From Candidatus Krumholzibacteriia bacterium (lineage in GTDB: Bacteria; Krumholzibacteriota; Krumholzibacteriia; Krumholzibacteriales; Krumholzibacteriaceae), in contig JAQTVX010000055.1 of NCBI GenBank assembly GCA_028706585.1, positions 1,787-10,050 of the forward strand: DNA of 8,264 bases. Reading direction: 5' to 3'. Below the pieces are notes generated by a model. The model was given only the letters and a program-made list of their open reading frames with translations, was not told the origin of the DNA and ran no database searches. Positions 1 through 5,525 of this stretch are shown in pieces (position 1 is the first letter of the stretch; each line of letters opens with the position of its first letter). The position numbers were made by a program, and so were the translations under genes.

Positions 1-615
1 CCTCGCGGCTCCGCGGTCCATCGGGCGGAACAGGTTCCGGTCGATGCCGTTGTAGATCACTCGGATTTTCCCGGCTTCGACCCCCGCGGCGACGAGCCGG
101 TCGCGCAGCGCCGCGCTCACCGAGACCACCGCCCAGGCCCCGCGCATCGCCTCTAGAATGAGGCGCTTGCGCGCGGCGTATTCCAGATACTCGTTGACGT
201 CGCTCCCGTGGACCCGCTCCACGATCGGAATCCCGTATAGAGCGGCGAGATGCGAGGCGGCCCAGCAATCCGGGTAAGCCCAGGTGGCATAGACGACGTC
301 GGGCCAATCCTCGCTTACGAGCCGGTCGAAAACGGCGCGAATCGAGCGCTCATAGAACTCCCCGTAGAAGCTGCGCATGATCTTCGGCGTATAAAAGTAG
401 GTGGGATAATGAACCGCCATGATATCCCGGCAATCCGCCGAAGGTTTTGGTGCAGCCCCGCGCAGGGCGAGCATGGCCCGGCGCGGCCAGGGGACGGGAA
501 CAATCGCCCTCAGCTCATGCTCGGCGGCGAGGTGAACGAGCTGCTGCCTGTTGAAGGACGCGAATCCAGGCCTCGTGACGTCTGGAAAGAGATTCGTTAT
601 ACAGATGATCTTCAT
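1..615 (-). CDS. GT4-family glycosyltransferase, N-terminal part (runs off the left edge)
   Basis: Reading the minus strand from ATG at 615 gives 205 codons without a stop to the window edge, so the C-terminal donor-binding half is missing. The protein begins MKIICITNLFPD, the usual first beta strand and glycine/proline turn of GT-B glycosyltransferases. It carries ERVHGSDVNEYL (about residues 133-144), an HGSD element common in family 4 enzymes. Next come a VSVSAAL segment (165-170) and VIYNGIDRNLFRP (186-198), the linker motif entering the second Rossmann domain. No signal peptide or membrane segment is seen, so it should act at the cytoplasmic face, moving a sugar from a nucleotide-sugar to a lipid-linked acceptor. 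The start codon overlaps the flippase stop as ATGA and has no strong ribosome site of its own, which suggests translational coupling. The sugar and linkage cannot be predicted. Family assignment is firm; pathway role is inferred from neighbours. Confidence 0.93.
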   Translation of the reverse strand, partial: MKIICITNLFPDVTRPGFASFNRQQLVHLAAEHELRAIVPVPWPRRAMLALRGAAPKPSADCRDIMAVHYPTYFYTPKIMRSFYGEFYERSIRAVFDRLVSEDWPDVVYATWAYPDCWAASHLAALYGIPIVERVHGSDVNEYLEYAARKRLILEAMRGAWAVVSVSAALRDRLVAAGVEAGKIRVIYNGIDRNLFRPMDRGAAR

Positions 616-1976
616 TCGTTCTTCATGCCACCGGCGAGAGCGTCATCCAACGCCTTATCTCCCTCCCACCGGTTGAGGTAATGGTTCAGAATAAAGATGC
701 TGATGATCCCCCCGAGAACCCGCGATACCAGCGTGACGACCGCCGCGCCGACGGCGCCGTACGGCGGGATGAAGATGTAGTTGCCCGTAAAATTGAGGAC
801 GAGGTTGATCCCCGCCATCATCGTGAAGAGCTGTGGCTTGTTGAGAGCATGGCCTACAAGGTTGATGGGGTTGATGATCGTGAGAAAAATGAACGCTCCG
901 ATCAGTATCTGGAACAGGGCGACGGCTTGCGTATATTTTGGGTAGAACGTCTCGATGATCGGCTTCGCGAAGATGACGAGCAGCACGCATACCACGCCGA
1001 CCAGCGCGGTCACCTTGAGTGTGTCCCGGAAATAGCGGAAAACCTGAGCCTTCGTCGTGAACTTGGACACTTTGGGAAGGAGCACGACGTTCAGAGTCTC
1101 GGGTATCATCTCGATAGGACGCACGAGCAAGAAGGCGACCGAATATATACCGACCTCCGTCGACTGTTTGAAGTAACCGAGCATCAGAACGTCGAGCCGG
1201 TCGAAAAGCATGAATAGCAAGCTGAAGGCGAAGAGCCAGCCGCTGTAGCGAAGCACCTCGCCGAGGGGATACGCGGTCGACTGCTTCCGCGTGTAGTACT
1301 TCCTCGGAATGACGAGGGACATTATGAGAAAGCCGATAAACGTCTGGGCGATGTTGATGGCCATCGTGTTGTTGACATTGAGCGACGCCGCCCGCCATAC
1401 GACGACGAGGAGGACAAGACGCGCAACCGACGAGACGACGTTGATGAAGGCCATCTGCTTGAACTTCTCGTACGCCCGAAGCACCGCTTCCGTATGATAC
1501 GAGACGTTGAACAGGAACGCTCCTAGCCCCGCCAGCCTGAGGGGCGTGATGAGCGTCGCGCTGTGGTAGACGCGTACGGCGAGCACCGGGGCGCAGAAAT
1601 AGGCGAGCGCCATGAAACCGGCCGAGATCGCCAGGCGGAAGGAATAGATGCGCCGGAAGATGCCGACGGCGTTTTCGTCGTCGTTCTGGACGAGATGGTA
1701 CGACAGCTTGCGGATCATCGTCGTCGTGAGCCCCAGCTCGATCACGGATCCCGCGATTCCCATTATTACGGAAGCGATGGTGAAAAGTCCCAAATTCGCC
1801 GGACCGAGGGCATCAGCGACGATAATGCTCGCGATGAAACCGATAGCGGCCGTCACGACCCTGCTCGCGTAGATGTAGGCGAGCTGACGGACGCTCTCGC
1901 GTTTGAGCGTGTCCACGATCCAGGTTTTGAGGAGGTTCAACTGCCTCATAGGGAATATCGACGGCGCCGCCGTCAC
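612..1976 (-). CDS. Polysaccharide/oligosaccharide flippase (Wzx-like, MOP superfamily)
   Basis: This is an integral membrane protein of 454 residues from a GTG start at 1976, or 445 from ATG at 1949. It is strongly hydrophobic throughout, with about 12-14 membrane segments separated by short basic loops. The N-terminal part has SRVVTAAIGFIASIIVADALGP followed by a GLFTIAS strand, the typical pattern of RfbX/Wzx-type exporters (a long conserved helix ending in LGP.xxG). Family members flip undecaprenyl-linked oligosaccharides from the inner to the outer leaflet of the cytoplasmic membrane. I prefer the GTG start because it overlaps the DUF362 stop (GTGA) and has AGGA seven bases upstream, whereas the ATG at 1949 has no visible ribosome site. 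The end overlaps the next gene by 4 bp. A teichuronic-type or lipid-linked peptide exporter of the same superfamily is possible, but the glycosyltransferase neighbours favour a glycan substrate. Confidence 0.92.
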   Translation of the reverse strand: MTAAPSIFPMRQLNLLKTWIVDTLKRESVRQLAYIYASRVVTAAIGFIASIIVADALGPANLGLFTIASVIMGIAGSVIELGLTTTMIRKLSYHLVQNDDENAVGIFRRIYSFRLAISAGFMALAYFCAPVLAVRVYHSATLITPLRLAGLGAFLFNVSYHTEAVLRAYEKFKQMAFINVVSSVARLVLLVVVWRAASLNVNNTMAINIAQTFIGFLIMSLVIPRKYYTRKQSTAYPLGEVLRYSGWLFAFSLLFMLFDRLDVLMLGYFKQSTEVGIYSVAFLLVRPIEMIPETLNVVLLPKVSKFTTKAQVFRYFRDTLKVTALVGVVCVLLVIFAKPIIETFYPKYTQAVALFQILIGAFIFLTIINPINLVGHALNKPQLFTMMAGINLVLNFTGNYIFIPPYGAVGAAVVTLVSRVLGGIISIFILNHYLNRWEGDKALDDALAGGMKNE

Positions 1977-2935
1977 CCGATCATCCTGCGCAGCTTCACA
2001 ACCACGCTCCGGACCGGATAGAATAGATGGTCGTTCATGATGAACGTCTTCGTGATGAACTCGGATCGCGCAAAGAAGTTCAGGAGCTTGATCGCCCAAT
2101 CCTGGACGGCCGGCTCGATGGCGACCCGGTACCTCTCGAGATCCCCGTCGATCTCGATGTCCTGCCCGGCGATCGCCCCTATCCCCCGCTCGGCTGCGAG
2201 CCGCACGTGGCCCGACGAATACGGATCCAGGCCTATGAGCCTCATGCTCGTCGCGTCGACCGCGACCTCATCGACGCCCCCCAAGACGACGTTCGCGTTG
2301 ATAGGATAGCCGTTGATCGGGCCTCTCCCCTGCATACCGACGATGCCGTCCATGATGGCGAGCCTGACCGGAACGAGCCGGGCGATGTCGCAGAGGAGCC
2401 CGTCGAGGTGCTTGTGCCAGATGAGGCGATCCCTGCGCGGCACGCACCCCCACTGATTCTTGAGGCATCCCGTAAAGACGGTCGTCGCGTGCGTCTTCAG
2501 CGCGGGAAGCGTTATGAAGAAATCCGTCTCGAGGAACCGGCGGGCAAAGCCCCATTTTCCGAGAGTCTCGTTGGGAACCCACACCTGCTCTTCGTTCGAG
2601 AAATTGACCGCCTCGACGCCGTAACGTTTTACCAGATCGTAAATGCCGTTGTTCTCGTAGGCCTGCTCGACCGTGTAGCGGGCGCCGTCTCCCTCCCCGA
2701 TCGTGATATGCGGCGTGATGTCGCGGATATGCTTCACGACGGACTCGATGAGGGCCAAGGACGTGTTGGCCGTGTGCTTCATGTCGATCCGCTCGGTGCA
2801 GAGATTGGGCTTGATCAGCACCTTCGTTCCCGGCCCTATCGAGCCGGGAACGTTGCAGAATGAGAAGATCGCGGAGACGGCCTCATCGAGAGGCCTGTCC
2901 GCGACCGAGCGGATAATGACTCTGGTTTTGCCCAT
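1973..2935 (-). CDS. DUF362-family protein (COG2006-like), function unknown
   Basis: The gene encodes 320 residues with hallmark DUF362 motifs in order: VLIKPN (39-44), GEGDG (80-84), LPALKTH (143-149), TGCLKNQWGCVP (155-166), DGIVGMQGRGP (196-206) and VDEVAVDA (221-228). The family has no firmly established general activity. Some members carry an added ferredoxin-type CxxCxxC domain, and none is visible here, so this is a stand-alone domain. No signal peptide or clear membrane segment is seen, although the last 40 residues are fairly hydrophobic and basic. The start at 2935 is supported by AGGAAG (2942-2947) six bases upstream; in-frame codons reaching further upstream to 2980 lack such support and include untypical residues. 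It is first in the leftward operon and coupled to the flippase. The pairing suggests a function tied to glycan assembly or its membrane carrier, but this is inference only. Confidence 0.88.
   Translation of the reverse strand: MGKTRVIIRSVADRPLDEAVSAIFSFCNVPGSIGPGTKVLIKPNLCTERIDMKHTANTSLALIESVVKHIRDITPHITIGEGDGARYTVEQAYENNGIYDLVKRYGVEAVNFSNEEQVWVPNETLGKWGFARRFLETDFFITLPALKTHATTVFTGCLKNQWGCVPRRDRLIWHKHLDGLLCDIARLVPVRLAIMDGIVGMQGRGPINGYPINANVVLGGVDEVAVDATSMRLIGLDPYSSGHVRLAAERGIGAIAGQDIEIDGDLERYRVAIEPAVQDWAIKLLNFFARSEFITKTFIMNDHLFYPVRSVVVKLRRMIG
1984..1987 (-). promoter_or_regulatory. Shine-Dalgarno element supporting the GTG start of the flippase
   Basis: On the minus strand AGGA lies inside the last codons of the DUF362 gene, seven bases before a GTG at 1976 that overlaps the DUF362 TGA. 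This is what decides the longer flippase start over the ATG at 1949, which is preceded by a sequence with no purine-rich site. Confidence 0.55.
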
Positions 2936-2941
2936 ACGGCA

Positions 2942-2947
2942 CTTCCT
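2942..2947 (-). promoter_or_regulatory. Ribosome binding site fixing the DUF362 start
   Basis: AGGAAG on the minus strand lies six bases before ATG at 2935. It picks this ATG over the more upstream in-frame ATG at 2980, which has no similar site. Confidence 0.7.
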
Positions 2948-2951
2948 GCCT

Positions 2952-2963
2952 CGCGCATGCGCG
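2952..2963. repeat. 12-bp perfect palindrome in the DUF362 leader
   Basis: CGCGCATGCGCG is its own reverse complement and lies just upstream of the DUF362 ribosome site, within the predicted untranslated leader of the leftward transcript. It could bind a dimeric regulator or form a short hairpin. Perfect 12-bp palindromes occur by chance about twice in a window this size, more in GC-rich DNA, so its meaning is uncertain. Confidence 0.35.
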
Positions 2964-2992
2964 CCCCGGCTGTCGAACAATAAGCAATAGAC

Positions 2993-3023
2993 TTGCCAAA
3001 CGCCGACAGGTTAAACTTATAAT
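2993..3023 (+). promoter_or_regulatory. Sigma-70-like promoter for the rightward genes
   Basis: TTGCCA (2993-2998) is followed after 19 bases by a perfect TATAAT (3018-3023), in an AT-rich island within otherwise GC-rich DNA. The 19-base spacer is longer than ideal. Transcription would begin near 3030, giving a leader of about 105 bases before the deacetylase start. The -10 overlaps the -10 of the opposite promoter. Confidence 0.6.
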
Positions 3024-3044
3024 TATGCGCGGGTCTTTTGTACA
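3016..3044 (-). promoter_or_regulatory. Sigma-70-like promoter for the leftward DUF362-flippase-GT operon
   Basis: On the minus strand TGTACA (3039-3044, four of six matches to TTGACA) is followed after exactly 17 bases by TATAAG (3016-3021, five of six matches to TATAAT). Transcription would start near 3009, leaving a leader of about 74 bases before the ATG at 2935. Its -10 physically overlaps that of the rightward promoter, so the two should compete for RNA polymerase. Confidence 0.5.
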
Positions 3045-3068
3045 CACATTTCTGGAGCTGGAAGCCTC

Positions 3069-3090
3069 GCGCGGTCCGGCCGGATCGCGC
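3069..3090. repeat. 22-bp near-perfect palindrome in the deacetylase leader
   Basis: Two 11-base arms (GCGCGGTCCGG and CCGGATCGCGC) are complementary except for one pair, which would be a G-U wobble in the rightward RNA. As RNA it could fold as a 9-bp stem with a GGCC loop. It lies between the predicted transcription start and the ATG at 3135. No clear run of U follows, so it is not an obvious terminator; operator or leader hairpin are the alternatives. Confidence 0.45.
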
Positions 3091-3134
3091 ATCGTTTCCG
3101 CCGCCGGCAAGGGCCGCCTCACGAACGGACTCGT

Positions 3135-4169
3135 ATGACGAAACGACACGCGTTGGGGCACATCCTCGCCGCGATCCCGCCCGGCGTCGCGCGGCGAGTG
3201 CGCCTCGCGCAACGCGGCAGGTACCTCACCGTTCTCTGTTACCACCGGATTCTCGAGAGGCCTCCGGATTTCCCGTTCGACGACGAGCTCGTCAGCGCCT
3301 CCCCTGCCCAGTTCGAGGACGAGCTCCGCTTTATCGAACGCCACTGGCGGGTCATCAATTTCAGAATGCTTCGCGAGCATCTCGAGCGGGATGGGAGATT
3401 CCCTGACCGTTCCCTCATAATCACCTTCGACGACGGCTACATCGACAACTGCGAGGTGGCCTTCCCGCTCCTGAGAAAGCACGGACTTCCGGCCGTAATG
3501 TTCGTGGCGGCCGGGTACATGGGGGAGCGCCGGCTCTTTTGGTGGGACAGGCTCGCCTATATCGCCAAGACGGCGAAGCGGCGCTCGGCCTCGATCGACG
3601 AACCGCTGCGCCTGAAGATCGATCTCGATTCGTTCCACGAGGCCCAGGACGCCGCCCGGCGCCTCATAGGCACCGCAAAAACGCTTCCCGAAAGCGACAA
3701 GGAGCTCTTCATCAAGCGTCTCGCCGCGGCCTTCGAGGTCGAGATCGACGAGGGGGCGTTCGCGATGACGATGCGCTGGGACCAGTTGAGGGAGATGGAC
3801 GCTCAGGGAATCGAGATCGGGGCCCACTCGATCAGCCATCCGATCTTCTCGAACATCGACCCCGGCCTCCTGGAGCGGGAGGTATCGCAGTCGAAGGCGC
3901 TCATCGAGAGAGAGCTGGGCCGCGAGGTCATCACATTCGGCGCCCCCGGCCGCGGGAGAATTCCCGCGGAGGCGAAGGAGCGGTTCGAAAAGACGCTCCG
4001 CGGCCTCATAGAATCGAGCGGCTACTCTTTCAGCACGATGTATCAATGGGGGCTCGTGTATGAACGCGATTTCGACCCGTTCGCGATACGGCGCATCGGG
4101 ATCGAACGCTACGACTCGGCCCCCGTTTTCAGGGCGAAGCTCTCCTTCCCCGAGCTCATGCCATACTGA
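3135..4169 (+). CDS. Polysaccharide deacetylase family protein (NodB/CE4 fold)
   Basis: The gene encodes 344 residues. Visible CE4 motifs are LCYHRI (34-39), the catalytic and metal-binding TFDDG (97-101) and GAHSISHP (229-236), whose H231 and H235 should complete the Asp-His-His metal site. FGAPGRGR (268-275) lies where the third motif (often AYPxG or RxPxG) is expected and is atypical. Family enzymes remove acetyl groups from N-acetylated or O-acetylated glycans with a divalent metal. There is no signal peptide or membrane anchor, so it appears cytoplasmic and probably acts on a precursor or lipid-linked intermediate. The two metal motifs are about 130 residues apart, well beyond the roughly 50 of compact NodB domains, owing to an insertion that begins around FWWDRLAYI (135-143). 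The ATG at 3135 has only a weak ribosome site (GGA). It is first of a rightward pair with the glycosyltransferase 11 bp downstream. Confidence 0.92.
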   Translation: MTKRHALGHILAAIPPGVARRVRLAQRGRYLTVLCYHRILERPPDFPFDDELVSASPAQFEDELRFIERHWRVINFRMLREHLERDGRFPDRSLIITFDDGYIDNCEVAFPLLRKHGLPAVMFVAAGYMGERRLFWWDRLAYIAKTAKRRSASIDEPLRLKIDLDSFHEAQDAARRLIGTAKTLPESDKELFIKRLAAAFEVEIDEGAFAMTMRWDQLREMDAQGIEIGAHSISHPIFSNIDPGLLEREVSQSKALIERELGREVITFGAPGRGRIPAEAKERFEKTLRGLIESSGYSFSTMYQWGLVYERDFDPFAIRRIGIERYDSAPVFRAKLSFPELMPY

Positions 4170-4180
4170 GGAGAATCACG

Positions 4181-5413
4181 ATGGCTCCAGACGATCGCTC
4201 CGCGCACCGCGTTCTCTATCACCTGCGCACGCAGGGAACGGGCTCCGAGGGGATCCACATCCGCGGCATGGTCCACGCGTTCCGATCGAAGGGGTACGAG
4301 GTCGATTTTCTCTGGCCCCTAGGGGAGGGCGACCCGACGGTCCGCGCAGGGGTCAACCCGTATGAGCGCAAACGTATCAAATCCCCCATCGAGCTCGTCG
4401 TTCCGCTGATTCCGGGGCCGGTCTTCGCGATCCTCGAGTACTGCTACAACTTCTGGTCCGGCCGGAAATTCTCCGCGATGCTCTCGGAGCGCCGCTACGA
4501 TCTTGTGTACGAGCGGCATTTCTTCTTCTCGCGATCGGCGGGGCGCGCGGCCCGCGCCTTCCGGGTCCCACTCGTCGTCGAGGTGAACGAGATCGCGGGT
4601 TTCGAGCGGGTGCGAGGGAACCATCTCACAGGTCTCGCTCGCCGCTGCGAGCGCGATCTCTTCGAGAATGCCACCGTCGTGACGGTCGTCTCCACGTTCC
4701 TGAAAGATGCGATCTTGCGGCAATACCCCGATCTCGATCCCGGCAAGATCTGCATCGTCCCCAACGGGGTCGAAGAGGAGTTCTTCTCGATGGAGCTTCG
4801 GGGACGCGCCGTGCGCGAGCGATTCGCTCTCGTCGGCAAGACGGTCTTCGGCTTCGTCGGGTTCTTTCTCAAGGTGAAGACCTGGCATGCGCTCGAATGG
4901 TTCCTTCCGGTCTTCATCGAGGCGGTGCGAGAGCGGCCTGACGTGGTGCTCATGCTCGTCGGGGAAGGACCGGGAAGGGCCGAGCTCGAGGAGATCGGCC
5001 GCTCCTTGGGATTTTCGGACCGCCTCATCTTCGCGGGCGAGGTGCCGAACGCCGAAATCCCCCACTACCTCGACGCGATGGACGCCGGAGTGATCCCGCA
5101 CACTAACGCATACCGTTCCCCGATCAAGATGTTCGAATACATGGCGGCCGGGAAACCGATGCTCGCCCCGCGGCAAGAGCCCGTCGAATCGATTATAGGC
5201 GATATTCAGGGGCGTTTCCTTTTTGAGACTAAATCGGCGGAATCGTTGAAAAATACAATCACCCGGATGCTCGAGGACCGCCAATCGTGGAGCGCCATCG
5301 GCGAAAAATTGAAGCGCCTCGCCCGCGAGCGCTTCACGTACGAGAAACACGGAGAAACAATCCTACGCCTGCTGGAACAACGAGCCGGGGGGGCTGAAAA
5401 GAAAGACTCCTGA
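4181..5413 (+). CDS. GT4-family glycosyltransferase (GT-B fold)
   Basis: The gene encodes 410 residues, the normal full length for the family. The N-terminal domain begins VLYHLRTQGTGSEGIHIRGM (11-30) with a glycine-rich acceptor-side loop. A VVEVNE segment (132-137) follows, then the interdomain CIVPNGVEEEFF (191-202), GFVGFFLKVKTWHAL (224-238), VGEGPGRAELE (260-270) and SPIKMFEYMAAGKP (313-326) around the nucleotide-sugar site. E319 matches the second Glu of the EX7E motif; the first is not Glu but the family variant SPxKxxEYM is present. It should be a cytosolic or membrane-associated retaining transferase, with donor unknown. An AGGAG at 4169-4173, overlapping the deacetylase stop codon, precedes the ATG by seven bases, showing co-translation with the deacetylase. 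A run of seven G near the end (5387-5393) is noted separately. Confidence 0.94.
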   Translation: MAPDDRSAHRVLYHLRTQGTGSEGIHIRGMVHAFRSKGYEVDFLWPLGEGDPTVRAGVNPYERKRIKSPIELVVPLIPGPVFAILEYCYNFWSGRKFSAMLSERRYDLVYERHFFFSRSAGRAARAFRVPLVVEVNEIAGFERVRGNHLTGLARRCERDLFENATVVTVVSTFLKDAILRQYPDLDPGKICIVPNGVEEEFFSMELRGRAVRERFALVGKTVFGFVGFFLKVKTWHALEWFLPVFIEAVRERPDVVLMLVGEGPGRAELEEIGRSLGFSDRLIFAGEVPNAEIPHYLDAMDAGVIPHTNAYRSPIKMFEYMAAGKPMLAPRQEPVESIIGDIQGRFLFETKSAESLKNTITRMLEDRQSWSAIGEKLKRLARERFTYEKHGETILRLLEQRAGGAEKKDS

Positions 5414-5445
5414 AGGGGCCGTGGAGAGCGCGCCTTGTACGCTTC

Positions 5446-5460
5446 TTGCATACGTTGCAA
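5446..5460. repeat. Inverted repeat TTGCA-5-TGCAA overlapping the lyase -35 element
   Basis: Five-base arms TTGCA and TGCAA flank TACGT. The right arm makes up most of the proposed -35 element of the lyase promoter, a placement that would suit a repressor site. Arms this short recur by chance several times per window, so only the position makes it worth listing. Confidence 0.3.
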
Positions 5461-5483
5461 TGGATGAGGGGGATTCGTATATT
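5455..5483 (+). promoter_or_regulatory. Candidate promoter for the secreted lyase
   Basis: TTGCAA (5455-5460) and TATATT (5478-5483) are separated by exactly 17 bases in the 112-bp gap after the glycosyltransferase. Transcription would begin near 5490, about 36 bases before the lyase ATG, leaving room for its GAGGAGAGG ribosome site (5507-5515). The lyase could thus be expressed independently of the deacetylase-glycosyltransferase pair, though read-through is also possible because no terminator is visible in the gap. Confidence 0.5.
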
Positions 5484-5525
5484 CGGAACATGGAACTCTG
5501 GTTCCCGAGGAGAGGTATTACAATT

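Noticed and set aside
2032..2046. Perfect 7-bp-arm inverted repeat CGTTCAT-G-ATGAACG inside the DUF362 gene
   Set aside because: It is coding sequence near the C-terminus and such a repeat is expected about once in two windows by chance.
1950..2099. Still longer flippase N-terminus reaching 2099
   Set aside because: Translation upstream of the GTG at 1976 gives charged, non-family sequence that lies wholly over the DUF362 coding end.
2027..2863. 278-codon plus-strand frame opposite DUF362
   Set aside because: DUF362 motifs on the minus strand are unmistakable; the opposite product is a charged shadow without known features.
2883..4046. Long minus-strand open frame (387 codons) antisense to the deacetylase
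   Set aside because: It overlaps the divergent promoter region and the strongly supported deacetylase. Its product is rich in Arg/Glu/Asp with no recognisable motif, as expected for an antisense frame in GC-rich coding DNA.
4319..5350. 343-codon minus-strand open frame opposite the second glycosyltransferase
   Set aside because: The plus-strand protein has full family motifs end to end; the antisense translation has low complexity and no family features.
5414..5445. Possible intrinsic terminator after the glycosyltransferase
   Set aside because: Only weak, imperfect GC pairing and no following T run; I cannot support a terminator.
5421..5525. Longer lyase starts at 5421 (GTG) or 5490 (ATG)
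   Set aside because: They would place a non-hydrophobic extension before a clean signal peptide. The GTG at 5421 lies upstream of the candidate promoter, and the ATG at 5490 lies at the predicted transcript start with no ribosome site.
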